Source: Favolaschia claudopus
Taxonomy: Eukaryota; Basidiomycota; Agaricomycetes; Agaricales; Mycenaceae
Length of the DNA: 64,000 bases
Assembly (NCBI GenBank): GCA_037176885.1
Contig: JAWWNJ010000229.1
Location: 124,001 to 188,000, forward strand
Direction: 5' to 3'
In this document: piece after piece, positions 10,151-22,277 of the stretch
Numbering within the stretch: position 1 is the stretch's first letter
Layout: each line of letters starts with the position of its first letter
Program-made: the position numbers and the translations under genes
The notes under the pieces: model-generated
The model's database searches: none
The model's input: the letters and a program-made list of their open reading frames with translations, nothing else
What the model was told of the DNA's origin: nothing

Positions 10151-12723
10151 CATCATGATAGAATACCTATCCACTCAGAACCGTGGTCTCTCTATACAGA
10201 CACTATAACTGAGCAAGCTGCAACATTGATATCATTTATTTTCATTCCCTCTTTACAGCAACTTTCTGGGAAACTAATGGCGCCAGAACCTGCCCCTCTG
10301 TACCGTGTAGGAAATAGAGAACTGTATTTTCCCTTCCGTTAAGCAGCCTCGGGCAGGGTCAAGGACGGGTGCACCATCAGTTGAAAAGGATGCACCATCA
10401 CGCTGCAATCAGTCTGGATCAGTAGGGATCAGGATGGATCACTCGGAAGAGCATCGTATCACTGGGAGCATGCCAATCTTGACGTGCGCACGTCAAGGGC
10501 AGTGACACCATCAAAAAGCCGTCTTGCACAGCTTATTGCTTTTCGGTGACGGCTCTGATAAAGGGGGAGCAAGCTCCCCCAATGAATCCACAACAAAACA
10601 TCATGAAAATAACGTCATGAATGTTCCCATAACCGTAATGAATAAAGCGTGTAAGGCCGACGAGCGGCAAAGCCCGCTACCGGGTTTGTTGAAAATGTTG
10701 CACTGCACAGCACAAAAAACAGCGGCCCAGATACTCGCTCAGTCGACGCGCTCGGAGCTCCGCGCGTCGACCAGCTCACATTGGGCCGCTACCTCGATAA
10801 CCATGACTTTTCACACCGCAACATGGTTAGTAAAACTCAACCGGAACTCACGCCGGTACAGACGAACTTGATTCCGTTGAATCGAGTTCAGAGATTGCTG
10901 CAAGAAAAATTCAAAGGTCAACTATTTATTGATCGTGACTCGACTACCACCCTTTCAAATAGATACTGGTTTCTCAAAGCAATCGAAGAAGGCGACTGAG
11001 ACATACATCGAGTTGGAATAATTGGTGTTCAAGCCATCGAATATGAACCTTGTCAGTTGGAAAGCAAAAATGCACACCTTGGACTGCCAGTCTGCCACAC
11101 AGGGTTGAACACACAGGGATCATCCAAACCCACTTAACAAAGAGAGCTTCAATATAGAAGAATCTATAGTAAGATACAGTTACGTGCATGGCAGGGAACG
11201 AAAAATATTCTAGACCCAACTCAGGAACGCTTGGTGGATATTTCGACGGGCAAGGGGTCCACAGGTATCGCAATATAGAGACAGATGATTCGGAAAAGTG
11301 AAGTAAAAAGTGTTCAGGAGATGTCCGATATGCGAGACCAGAAGGTAATATGAATTTTTCAGGAAGGTGTTGCTATCGGAATATAAAGTCAATACGCCAA
11401 AAAACCGAGAATCCGAGCAGTCAATACCAGAGCGACGGACCCACTGGAAGCCGAGTTGCATACTCGGTGCACGGAAATGGATGTTGGCGGCGGCTGACGA
11501 AAACCTAGAAAATCGTGAGCAAGCAGGAATTGATTCAACTGAGGAACGTACCACACGAGACGCATCCCATCCGACCTGGCGAACAACATGACTTGAAGAA
11601 CAGACACAAGCATCTCTGCAGGCATTGATTGAAGGAGGTTTGATGTCGAGTGCTTGACTTGAAGAGACGGTCCCGAGTAGATAAGAGGGATTTGATGAAG
11701 GCGGGAGCTTGTGAATGGAGGCTTGTCTATGAATTGAGGATGTGTGGACTCTTGACAGCACTTGCGGGGCAGCTTGACGACACTCGCCTATGAGATTGAG
11801 GACACTTGCGCATCTTGCCGAGTTTGTGCGCCAATTTGAGGGATGAAGACGAGAGCAGATTCAGAGCAGCTTAGAAAGGGAGGGACAAAGCAGTTTGAAG
11901 TACTTTGACGATACACAGGACTTTGGAGAGGACCAAAAGCGCGGGACGAGGAGGGGAGGACTTGCGAGGAGGGGGGAGATGGTGGGAGGAAGAAAAAAGG
12001 GCGTGACGTGGCGATATGAGTCTGAATCAAAATTCTACGGCGCGGTCGGGCCGCAGGTCTAGAAGAATCGAGAGGTGGTCCAGACCCCGGACTACGTCAT
12101 CAGTTTTGACATTTTGTGATTTACTGCGACAGGTAAATTTAGGGCGCCCTAAGACCCTTACCTAAAGGTAGCGGGAATTTCACGACGCACTTTCATGATG
12201 TTGCGTCGTGAATTTCAAGAGTGCATCATGAATTTCGTGACAATTCATCGTGAACTTTCTAATGAATCGTCGTGAAAAACATGAGGAATTTCATGATACT
12301 TTGACTGCACAGTGAGCAGTCTGAAGGCGTGAGATCTCTTGGCGTCGGGCCTCGGGGAACATCGTCGGCGTCGACAAACCTTACTAGTAGCACCGATCAT
12401 GAGCAAAGAATTGGTTGGCATCCCGAGAACTCTGTCTATTAAATATGAATTCAAGGACAGACTCGGAGGGTAGAGAGCGGGGCAGTAGGTCTGGTAAGCA
12501 GGTCTGTGTAGTAAGTAGTATGTACACTATGGATAGGTAGATTATAAGTCGAAGTATCAACACTGAATGATAAGAATGCGGGCAGTAGAGAGGCGATAGT
12601 AATGGTGTGAGGTGTAGGGTAATGTAAGAGAAGATTCTGAATATCAAATGAATGTGCGATGGGGGCTATCAATATTGGCAGCGAATAGTCGGGGTGAGAG
12701 TCATGCGTATTTACCAGATGCTC
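10151..12723. other. No recognisable gene; anonymous sequence with a few short repeats
   Basis: Open frames at 10524-10871 (+) and 11210-11761 (-) are Ser/Arg-rich, lack family motifs, and look like chance frames. About 12175-12300 is packed with CATGAAATTTC/GTCGTGAATTTC words like those at 2301, 8231 and 36.7 kb, so it is probably another degenerate copy of that repeat. Confidence 0.5.
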
Positions 12724-14629
12724 TCAGAGGGTGGGACCTTCAAGCCCTGCCTGGGGGGTGGCGGGACGTACTTGCGAACGGTCGCCCCCGTTGACGCACG
12801 AGTCGGGCGAAAGGGCGCTGCTGGCTGATGGTATTGACCCGGGGGTGATGGGGTGAATGGCGGAGGTCGACGCAGTACCCGCTGCAGCACCGAAAGTGGG
12901 GGCCGAGATGGAGTTACCGGTACGCAGGGACCTGGTGCCGAGGGAACCACTGAGGGCCGAGGCAGGAGGTCGGGGTGGAGGGAACTGGAAAGACGATGTT
13001 GTCGCATTCAGTCGTGGCGATGGAGAGTCGTCGCTGATGCTGATTGTACCTAGAGTGCTTAAGCTACCAATGTAGAATCATAGTTAACGAGAAACTTACT
13101 ATGGTGAGATGCGGCAGATCCAGAGCGTGCCCGCTTGCTGCCCTGCTCGGAGACGAGCGCGGGTGAAGCAGTACACTTGCGTGAAGGAGCTGCAATTGAT
13201 GGACAGGACGAGAGCAAGAGAGAGGGGCACGGTACAAGGACTTACCTTCCCCACCCGAGACGTCTCCGCCATCCCAAAGGAGTCGCTGAGGAACGACCTC
13301 TTCCACATCGGAGTCGGCGTCGATGTCGCGGAGGAAGAGGGCTGGGAGAAAGCAGAGTGAGCGTGGGCATGTGCTAGGCATCGACGGAACATGCTTACGA
13401 TCATCGATCTCCTTCTTGACCTTGACAGATTTGTCGTCGTTGTTGCTGTCTTCAGACTCATCTTGCACGTCCTCCACATCCGAATCAGCATCTGCAGCCG
13501 AAGCCGAAGCCTCAGACGACTCGGCATCAGCAGAGGACGTCTGTGCTGCCACCACTTTGCTTCTTGACTTGCTCCGTGACTTTCGCGCCCGTCGCTTCGG
13601 CGGAGGTTCTAGCTCGGACTCGGATTCAGACTCAGAAGGAATGGGGTCTCCTCCAGCCGTCATCGCGTCCAAAGCATCATCGAACGACTTCCATGTTGCC
13701 TCTGGTATCCTGTGCTTGGTCTGGTCGCTGGCAAAATGAATCAAGAACAAGAAGTAAAAAGATACATGAGTCTGACACGCACCAATGTGAATAGTTTGCT
13801 CCCTATAACCGCGACCGGCAGCCCCTTTCACCTCATCAAGCAGTTCGCCGGTGACTTTGCGATCCATGGCAAACAGTGTCTGCTTCGATTTGCCGAGTAG
13901 GACCCAATGAAACTCGGCCGCATCGTCGGGATAGCACCGGTCGAGATAATCGAATGAAAGAGGTAGTACTTCACGAAGCCACGTGTCAACCTCCTTGTAC
14001 GACCAGCCCAATTGAAATTCCAGGTTACCCTCGTCGCGGGTCTCAAAGGAAGTCAAACCCTTTGCTCTGAGGTCGTTCATGAGCTCCGTGGAATATGGCT
14101 GCTTGACACGAAGTTTTCCGTCCCCCTTCCGAAGTGTCAGTATGTATATGTAATTTGTTTGACCACGCACATCCAGGCCGCCGACCATGACTTGAATACT
14201 GTGTATGCGAATCACCTTGTCCCTCTTCTCATTTCGTTTCTGATGAGTTTAGATGAGTTTAGATTCAGCGCGAGAAGCGGGGAATAGTCAGCGACACACC
14301 TTGGAAGATCCTGTTGCCTTGCTGGTTGTCCCACCGCTCTTGACTTCCTTCGGGCGAAAGTCGGAGTAGGATTCCTTACGAGCCTCAGCATCGGACGACT
14401 TCTTGAGCTGGCTAATGCGGTCACTGTACTGGGCCATCACATCTTGGACTGCGTTGGAACGGTGTACCCCTTTGCGGTGGCCACAATGCTTGCATTTTGT
14501 ATCATCGTCGACCTTGACACCTTTCTTTTTTGGCTCGAACCCGGCACAGCTGGAGGAGCATCCTCTAGCTGACTTCCCTAGAGTAGGCAGGGCATGCGAG
14601 TTGGAGAGGGATAGCGGCAACAGTGTCAA
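12724..14629 (-). CDS. Uncharacterised acidic/Ser-rich protein with a CxxC-x-H cluster, 5 exons
   Basis: Exons on the minus strand are 14629-14300, 14239-13399, 13341-13246, 13189-13100 and 13049-12724. All junctions have GT..AG ends and phases agree, giving 561 codons with stop TGA at 12724-12726. The N-terminal part carries CKHCGHRKGVH, a small metal-binding-like knuckle, followed by a Lys/Ser-rich linker. The middle (about residues 130-270) is a folded-looking region with LGWSYKEVDTWLREVLPLSF and EFHWVLLGKSKQ. Then come a Glu/Ser tract, an RRARKSRSKSRSK basic patch (possible nuclear signal) and an Asp/Glu tract. The tail is Pro/Ser/Ala-rich. A possible extra 45-bp intron (donor after CAT within exon 2, near 13765-13720) would remove a hydrophobic stretch and keep frame. 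I recall similar proteins in agaricomycetes but know no function. The start codon is tentative. Confidence 0.7.
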
Positions 14630-14760
14630 GAGTTATGAGGAAGGATGTGAGGGCTTGGTGAGGGCAGTAAAATTTTTTCATGGGGCATTACGGCGATGCC
14701 GTCTCAACACGGTCACATGCTCTGATCTTGCTTTGCTCCTCAACCGGCAACCCCGCCATT

Positions 14761-15036
14761 CCATTTCCAAGGGTGATGGCAAATCGGTCGCCAGACCGAT
14801 TGAAGCCGATCGCCACGGCCAGTAAAACCCTCGGCAATCTAAGGCTATTTCCGGCGAAATAAAGCCCTCGAAATGACCGATTTTTCCAGAAACCTCAGCT
14901 CGAAAAATCGGTCGTTCCGAGGCTTTTCTGGGTGCCGAAAACGCGTTTATCCGGCCGAGGGATTTCCCCTTGGGGAAGGGTAAAACAATGACCCACCGTA
15001 GGAACCTGGACCGTTTTGCCATCACCCTCGGAATGG
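14761..15036. repeat. 276-bp miniature TIR element (CCATTTCCAAGGGTGATGGC ends)
   Basis: The left end 14761-14789 and the inverted right end 15009-15036 match over about 28 bp with a 1-base indel (GGGTGATGGCAAA core). The interior repeats the word GACCGATTTTT. No clear target duplication. It lies just upstream of the 12724-14629 gene, within its likely promoter region. Confidence 0.72.
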
Positions 15037-16670
15037 AGAAGTTCCCCAGCTCGAAAAAATGGCTAGATACTTATTTCAAAATATTTACGCTCGGCGTCAC
15101 GCATCAGCGTGGTGCCGAGATGCCGCTGCGTGACCTGATCGCTCGGGGATCGTTCCCAATCGGGTAACTTGCTTTCGTAGGCGGCGGCGGGTTGGTCACG
15201 CTATATTGTCGTTCCAGAACCTTTGCTACCTCGCTAAGACGTGTAAATGTAACTTCAACTTGGCTTCGACGCGAATTTACGCCAAATATGCAATGTCTTT
15301 CAACATTCTGAGGATACAGAATCATCCAATAGGCCTAGTGGATCGTCCTCAAAGAGTGGTGAGAGCAGGGTCTGCCAGAATAAAGCACATCGAATTTATT
15401 TTGCTGCGTAAGTGAATGTGGAGAGCGTAAGTAGCGTAAGTACTTACGCTGGGTAAATTTACGGTAAAGATCGTAAATTTTGTAAATCGGCCCTCGCCTA
15501 ACGGTCTAGGGCTTTCCTAACGCAGTATATGACGGTAAATCCATCACGCCGCTTAGCGTTGTGATCAAGATTTACTTTCTCAACTTACTGCGTCAGTCCG
15601 CGCGTTTGCCATCATTCAGACGCATTTTGAGCGTGTCATATAATAGTATAAGCATGAAATCATATTCTACGCTCTAAAAAACGCGTCTTATTGACGTGTA
15701 CGACACGCAAATCGGCCAACTTATATCATCCCATCAAAACAATACTGAAGAGCAATATTGGACTTGCGCGTGTGCAGACCAGCACCGACGTCGAGGGTCA
15801 GTCCTGATAAATGTATATGAGCATTCCCATTTTCTGAGTACGGGAGCCCGTTTTCGACCCCAAATAATTACTTTTTTTTGTGAAAACCTCGTGATTTGGA
15901 ATGTGCTGCTTCCTCAGCTTCAGTAGGGAGTTGAGGGAATGTTCCTGATGTCAATATTGCATAATTAATGAATATAGAGTATAGTTTGACCCTATATAGA
16001 GGAGTCCTACCTCTTAAAGAGCATGCACAAGTGGCAAACAAGCGACTGATTCCAACTGAGTCCAATTTTTTATCCCAAGAGCCATTAACTCAATAGAGAG
16101 TCGTTCCCCCCTAATACCTCTCTTAGTATGAGCTAAATTTTGGGTTCAGAAATATTAGCTGTATTGATGGTCTTCCAATCAGAGCACCCGACATGCAGGA
16201 GCGCGCGAGGGTGCAGCTTGTTTCCTAAACAGGCAACAGATTGACAGCTGATGGCATTTTGATGCCGACGCGGCGAACCGTGACGTGACACATATTTACT
16301 GATCAAAACGTAAATATAAGCAGATAAAGAGACATATTGCTGTAGGACCCCTGCAAATCAAAAATCCTCAAACTTGGCAGGAGTGGACCCAACCACTATC
16401 CAAAGAGCATTCAGGGTAAGCGGAATTGTTGCTTTGATATCACCCCCAGACGACAAATTGCCTTATTAGGAATGTCATTGCGGGTGGAGGCGCGCGTCAG
16501 CCAAGGCCGATATGGGCGGCTCTAGAGAGCTTCAGAGTCCTCGGAATTTGATGATGAGTTGAACGTTGTAAGTTGCCCCCAATACAATCAGAATTGAGGA
16601 ATTGAGTACGCTGAGGGTGCATGGAGTGGCGTGGACGTTGTGCGTGTCGAGTGGCCGGGATGACGGGTTG
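15037..16670. other. No gene seen; AT-rich anonymous sequence
   Basis: Only short open frames are present. Around 15415-15600 the words GTAAG and GTAAATTTACGG recur, but I could not define element ends. Confidence 0.45.
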
Positions 16671-16783
16671 CTGGCGGCGCCATCTGATGCCACCCCCAAA
16701 AAATAATCGACTCCATTTGCATCAAAAGTTCCAGAAATAGGCTGTTCTATTTTTAGGGGTGGCATCAGATGGCGCCGCCACTG
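16671..16783. repeat. 113-bp miniature TIR element, second copy of the LTR-inserted family
   Basis: Same family as 3036-3158: inverted GGCGGCGCCATCTGATGCCA ends and the shared core (CATCAAAAGT..CCAGAAAT). TA follows the right end (16784-16785); the left terminus has lost its CAGT. Confidence 0.85.
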
Positions 16784-18067
16784 TACCGGATTTGGATGTC
16801 GAGTGCAACTTCCAGTATCACCGGACATTTCGGTCGGTATTTGCGTGTTTCTATGTGCATGATGCCCCCACCTTGAAGAATCGTTGATTGACAGCCGAGG
16901 CTGCCGAGAGCAGTTGCGATGAGCCGGCAACATAATGGTGCCCCCATTGGTCCCTGGTGTTGAAAGATGCCTAAATGAGACTGTGGAACACAATCTCTGG
17001 CGTGTATTTGCTATTGGAGTTGAATTCCAAAATTCACCATGAAAGTTTATTTTTCAGGCCGAGGGACCCCCCCGGTCTGCCGAAGTCGCTGGAAAAAAAA
17101 CTTCGACCCCCGGTGCGGATTTCGCAGATCGGTGTACCCTTGGGTCAGACACGTTTCCTCACCCTACAGGCACTTTGGGGCAAACTTTTGGTTGAGAGAA
17201 AGACCTGTATATACCCTATGATCCAAATGACTGTGGTAGTTTCTTTGGCTCCATTCGGTTGCGTCACTTCGGAGCACTTGACGTCACTTGAGAGTATTTG
17301 CCGAGGGATCTCATTTCTCTCACGATTACCGTGTATTAAAGCTTGTTAAATGGTATATCTGGTCGGGGGGTAGGGACCCCCCGTTCAGATTTAATCCGCA
17401 TGAATATCCACTGAATAGATGGATTTGGAAGGGATGTTCGGCTGCTCCCGCTTGCCATGTTGCTGGCCACCAGCCGGGCTCCAAGAGGCGGTGATTCCGG
17501 GATGCTCCGCATGATGGCCGCGACTAAATACGCGTTGTGACGCGTATTGACGCGTCGCAAACGCGTCCAGACACGCATAGGAGACATGTTTAATATAGAA
17601 CAGGCTCCTGCAAGCTTCCCAAGAGGAGCTGTCAACCTGTGAGAGAGCTCATAATTCTGTGTCTACACTCTGAAAAGTCTACTGGGAATGGCGGAGGATT
17701 ATTTCGGATTACTTCCAGCCATCAAAGGTTGTACGACAACATCATTGGCACCCTTCCAAAAAACAATAGGAAATAAATAGTGCTATGGGAAGTCAACCAG
17801 TATACTCCTAATGAGCATCCAACTACTTTTTGTAATTTTCCGAGCTCTGAGGATGCCATTCTGAATAAAAATGAGCAGAAAGTACCACGTACCTTCCAAA
17901 TGCGGCAATACCGCTAATGCGATCACCGATTTTTGACAGTGTTGCCGACCATGATTATTCCCAAGAGTGTCGTGGTCCCTGTCTATCCTGACCCACCTAC
18001 CGACCTGCGTGAGTTCTCTTTGTACAGTTGGATATGTCATAATGCATGAGCTCACATAAAGTTCATA
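16784..18067. other. No gene seen
   Basis: Short frames only. Four ACGCGT words lie within 17527-17567; such a cluster can bind the MBF-type cell-cycle factor in fungi, but there is no gene beside it to regulate. Confidence 0.4.
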
Positions 18068-21000
18068 ATGCATAGACTTTGGGCATCCGACTTCGAGACA
18101 CCATCACCTTTGGGTGGTGAGATCGCTTCGCCTTCAGGCGTCGAACCGTTGCCTCTGGGCAACGAGACCTCATCGTCGATACCTTCGACGCATACCGAGC
18201 TCTCTGAGCCCGTCTTGACGTCAGCCGTGGATTGGGGAATGCTCGACGGAGGCCTTGCCACGCCTCGCACGGCAACGCCCGCCGGTCGTCATGGTTCGGT
18301 GGATTCACTCACTGTAATAAACACTCAAAATGTTTTATCCCGGTCCACATCCACTGTCTCGCGTGCAATTCAGAATATGAGTGTTGATGAGCTTGTGAGT
18401 GTTGCTCGCCGCCACCAAGCTTTGGCCCAGGAAGCTTTGGCTGCTGCGTCGGGGCGCGGGGTAACTATCCTGCGTGAGATCCCGCCCGTTGATGAGAACA
18501 CGAACTTGATAGATATTGATGATAGATCGGCAGTGAATGTGCCTGAAACTATTGTCAGTCCGGCCATACCTTCTGGTGTTGGAACCTCCCGCCAGAAAGG
18601 TAAAGGTGCTTCTGAACGGACCGAACCCCGAACTCCGAGATCATTGCTCAAGCCGATGAAAGATTCAATTAACTCTGGCCAGAGTGTAGATGAAAAGATT
18701 GCTGATCTGCAAGCACAGATAAGCAGCTTGCAACGTTCTCGGACGATAACACCCAAGGTTTTTTTTTTTTTTTTTTTGTAATCCATGTTATTTGCCCCTG
18801 ACTGCTTACAGTATGTTAGGCATGCTTCTACACTGCTACGTGCTATGAGATGATTGTGAATGTCCTGTAGATACGAGTACTTCCATCATGTCCACAAAGC
18901 CGACGTTAGGCTATAGCAGACGGGCGCGCCGTTGCGGAGCACCTATTAAAGGATGATTTGTTGTGACCTGGAGGAAGGATGAAAAGGTCAGAGCAAAGTA
19001 AGATATGGAGCTAGGCGCCCCGCGAGAGCGGGTGGGGACTGGTGTGTACAGTAGGCAAAAGATGAGATGAGAGCATAGAATCATGGGGATTGGGCAGGTC
19101 AAGGACTGCGAAGTTTTGGTCGGTAGTGAGAGACTCGACAAGCTGCGCCGAACATGTAGCCACCATGCTGAACAAGACGCTCGGCATCTGCCTGGGAAGA
19201 GAGGGACAGACGTAGGGCCAGTGTCTTGTGGGATTCCGTATCCGTTGGCCGTGACAAGATGGAAAATTCCCGTAATCTGCCCTGCGAGGAGGCTGAGGAC
19301 CAGGTAACCCAGCTGCTGACGCGGTCATGCGTGATGTATTCATTCAGGTCTGTGCGAGGGAATGGGACGCCATGGAAAACCACTGAGTGCCATTTCTCGT
19401 CCGTGTCGAACATCGGGGGCGGGCGGTCATCAGATAAACCCAGAAGTGGGCAGATGGCTGCCCATATGGTCTCGAAATGGCTGGCAAGAACTTCGGGAGT
19501 GCATGTATTGAGATCCGGGTGAAGAGAGATGTTGTCGCCCTTGGTCCACGCAATTCCCGCCAAGAGACAGTTGGGTGAAACTGAGGAAAGAGCAGCACTG
19601 GCTGCTTCGTACAAAGCTGCTGGGCTGCGTTTTACGGGCCGCGGGAGGTGTGCGGGTTCCCTGTCAAAGCGGATGACGACACAAGAAGGTCGCTCCCGAG
19701 CCTGAGGACGAGTAACGTGAAGAGGGGGAGGGGGGTCGTGCGGCAGCTGCGGCTGCGGAGCGGCTGTGTCATTGTTTGGTTCTGTTGTCGATGGGTCTGT
19801 GACAGTCGCATACGTGGCGAGCGGGGGCGAAAGAGACTCCCCAGCTGGGGGCGCAGGGGTTGTTTCTCTGCGCGGAGGGGTGATCTGGGATGATATTTTC
19901 CTGGTGATGAGGTGAAACACCGCGACGGAGTGTGGGGAATATGGAGGTGCGCTATTGGTCTCAGTTTCCGTGGTTTGTATCAGCGTCAAAGTGGCTAGAA
20001 CAGAGTCCAGCAGAGATTCGAGGTGTTTGTGGTGTGTCAGGAGGTGGCTTTGTGCATCAATAGGTGAGTTGGAGGCGTCAAGGAGTGCAGGTGAGGCGGG
20101 GGCATGCTCCCGCGCCCGTTGATGGTGGTGGTCAGGTCGTGAGAACATCCCTCACCCAAGGTTAACTTAACCAGGGCACAGACTGCTGTTAAAAACAGCA
20201 TTGATAGACAGATCGGTGCGGATCACGGAGCTCGTGGATTCCGTCCCGATCCCACTCCTGCACGCGTCGCGCCAGGCAGCTTTATAGAGCGTACGTTGCG
20301 CAATGCCGAGCGCGTAGATGGTTCACCCACCCCATCCGACCCATCTGATTCGTCGAGCTCAGACTCTGAGCCCTCGGATGGTTCAGGTTCCGGGAAGTCA
20401 CACCCGTCGCGTCATCGGCGCAAGCGCCGTTCCTCTAAGAAGAGCCGGAATTCTCGTAGGAAGAATAAAATGATTCTCAAGCCTATCCCTCCAAAGGAAT
20501 ACGATGGCTCACCGGATGCCATTGCATTCCATCGATTCGTCAAGGAAGGATCAAATTATGTTCAACTCGGAAAAGTTCCAACCGACCAACGAGTGTTTTA
20601 CTTGTCGTACTACTTGACGGCTCGTGCACTTGAATTCTACAACAGTAAAGTTGAGAACGACGAGCATGTTTGGACTTTGAGTGAATTCTTCTGGGGTTTA
20701 TTCAATTTTTGTTTTCCTGTGAACTTCCGCGAGAAGCAACGCACTCGATTGCGTTCTTGCCTTCAAGGCAACAAGTCAGTGTTGATTCACAAGGCCGAAT
20801 GGGAGCGGATATACAACACCATTGGTCTTGAAGCCAACCAGGAGAAGGTTGTAATGTTCTGGCGGAGCCTCAACGCCGACATACGCAAGGAAATGTTCCG
20901 GGATAAACTCGATCCGGAAACCTCCTCTTGGGCTGAAGTCACTGCTGGTGCTGAGAGCGCTGAAATTATCGTCAAGGTTGACGACGATAACGATGAAATT

Positions 21001-21366
21001 GACATGGCTGAATCGAGTAAGACTCAATTCAGACCCGATTAACCCAAATTGGAAACAGATGTGAACGAGAAACGTCGTACCGGAGGGCGCGTTATCTCGG
21101 TTTCCAGTACTGAACCCGAACCTCCCAAGTCGAAATCTCGTGACAACGGTGGCCATTTGTCTGCCAAGAAGCGGAGTGAATACCTTGCAGCCGGCTTGTG
21201 CTTTAATTGCGGGGTGCATGGACACCTTTCCCGCAACTGTCCTGAATTGAACACAATGGTTTCCAAAGGTAAACCTCCTGGATTTGCGTCCCATGCTGTT
21301 GATTTCGCAATGACGACTGATCGCGATGCTCTTTTGGAGAGCACAGAAGTACTTGAACACTTCTAA
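18068..21366 (+). pseudogene. Ty3/Gypsy gag, locus 1, split by a LINE insertion
   Basis: The 5' part (18068-18758) starts MHRLWASDFETPSPLGGE and ends in the coiled-coil-like VDEKIADLQAQISSLQRS. After the LINE (18759-20152) and its target duplication, gag resumes at about 20162 and runs to 21366, with the capsid-like core PKEYDGSPDAIAFHRFVKE (20500-20560) and a CCHC zinc knuckle, CFNCGVHGHLSRNC (21200-21241). An in-frame TAA at 21040-21042 replaces the Asp codon found at the same place in locus 2. No protease or RT follows; a purine tract and LTR-like sequence come about 160 bp later, so this is a gag-only derivative. A close copy is at 38066-42872. Confidence 0.88.
18759..20152 (-). mobile_element. 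LINE insertion carrying ORF1 only, poly(A) tail and target duplication
   Basis: The element is inserted on the minus strand in Gypsy gag. The target duplication CACCCAAGG is at 18750-18758 and 20153-20161. The poly(A) tail appears as a T run at 18759-18777. The ORF1 start codon is at 20148, only 4 nt from the 5' junction; ORF1 (349 codons, stop at 19099) has a Pro/Thr-rich N-half, then PSCVVIRFDREPAHLPRP and KWHSVVFHGVPFPRTDLN, which I associate with ORF1 of fungal LINEs. No RT follows, so it is internally deleted or non-autonomous. A second ORF1 with the same 5' end (AGGATGTTCTCACG) is at 34273. Confidence 0.85.
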
Positions 21367-21535
21367 ATTCGCATGATTTCCTTCCTCGACATCGAAATGG
21401 TCGTCGAGGAGGGCGAGGAGACCCGAATGTTTTGATTTTGAGACCATTTCGGACGTTGAATTGACTTTGAACAAATTTATTTATTTTTCTGACTAGATAT
21501 TGAGCTCGTCGTGGTCGACGATCTGGAGGGCGGAT

Positions 21536-21760
21536 GTAACGGATCTACCGCTCGCATCAGCTCACGGCGAGATTTGCCCGAGTCGTTGCCAAGACTCAAT
21601 ACACAGCCTCCATTTTCTAGTATAAGTAGTTAGCTGATTGTCGTAGATTCCTTTCCTTTGGTCAATCTAAGACTTACACCAGTTCTTTTTGTTTGATCCA
21701 CTTGTGCCGGAACTCGACTCGCCTTCGCTTCCGTCACACTTGCATTCTAACTACTGTACC
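21536..21760 (+). repeat. Probable 3' LTR start of the gag-only Gypsy
   Basis: A purine-rich GGAGGGCGGA tract (21525-21534) is followed by TGTAACGGATCTACC at about 21535, the usual polypurine-tract/LTR arrangement. The 3' boundary is not determinable. A short frame beyond it (21764-21913, starting MPSTGHHLRSLLPATPSM) could be gag-like but I cannot assign it. Confidence 0.45.
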
Positions 21761-22277
21761 ACCATGCCCTCGACTGGACACCATTTACGCTCACTGTTAC
21801 CTGCAACACCGTCCATGACTCGACCTGAACCTTTCTTGCTCGAAACAAAAGAGGAATCTCGAGTCCGACGCAAATGTCAACAGGAATTCGGCTCAGGTTT
21901 CAAACTCAAATGAAGCGCAGCTTCAGCAATTTGACCATTTCAAAAAACAACCTCGATCTGAATTCCAGCGTCGTTCAGCTGGCCAAAGAAAGAGAAGGCA
22001 GAGGGAAGCAAAGGAGAATTCAACCAAAGGTGATGGCCTTCTGTCTCCTTGACAAACACGAACCCGTAGAGTATGTCCAGCCCCACGTCGTTCTGTCGCT
22101 CACGTGAACTCGCCGCCAAAATTGTTGTTGGATATCAAAGAATACGACAGTCAACAGTCGCGAGCGCAGAAGCTGAGACGGAAAGTAGAATAGGGTGAAC
22201 GGAGGTCGAAAGCATTCCCGCATTGTGGTATGTTGTACTTCAGTCATATATTGGGGAGATTTGTCTCCTTCAACAGA

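Noticed and set aside
10524..10871. 115-codon open frame (plus)
   Set aside because: No family motif; spans a palindromic GTCGACGCGC segment; likely chance.
11210..11761. 183-codon open frame (minus)
   Set aside because: Ser-rich, no motif, no convincing splice structure; probably chance.
17527..17567. ACGCGT cluster as a regulatory element
   Set aside because: No gene within range to be regulated; may be chance or part of a worn repeat.
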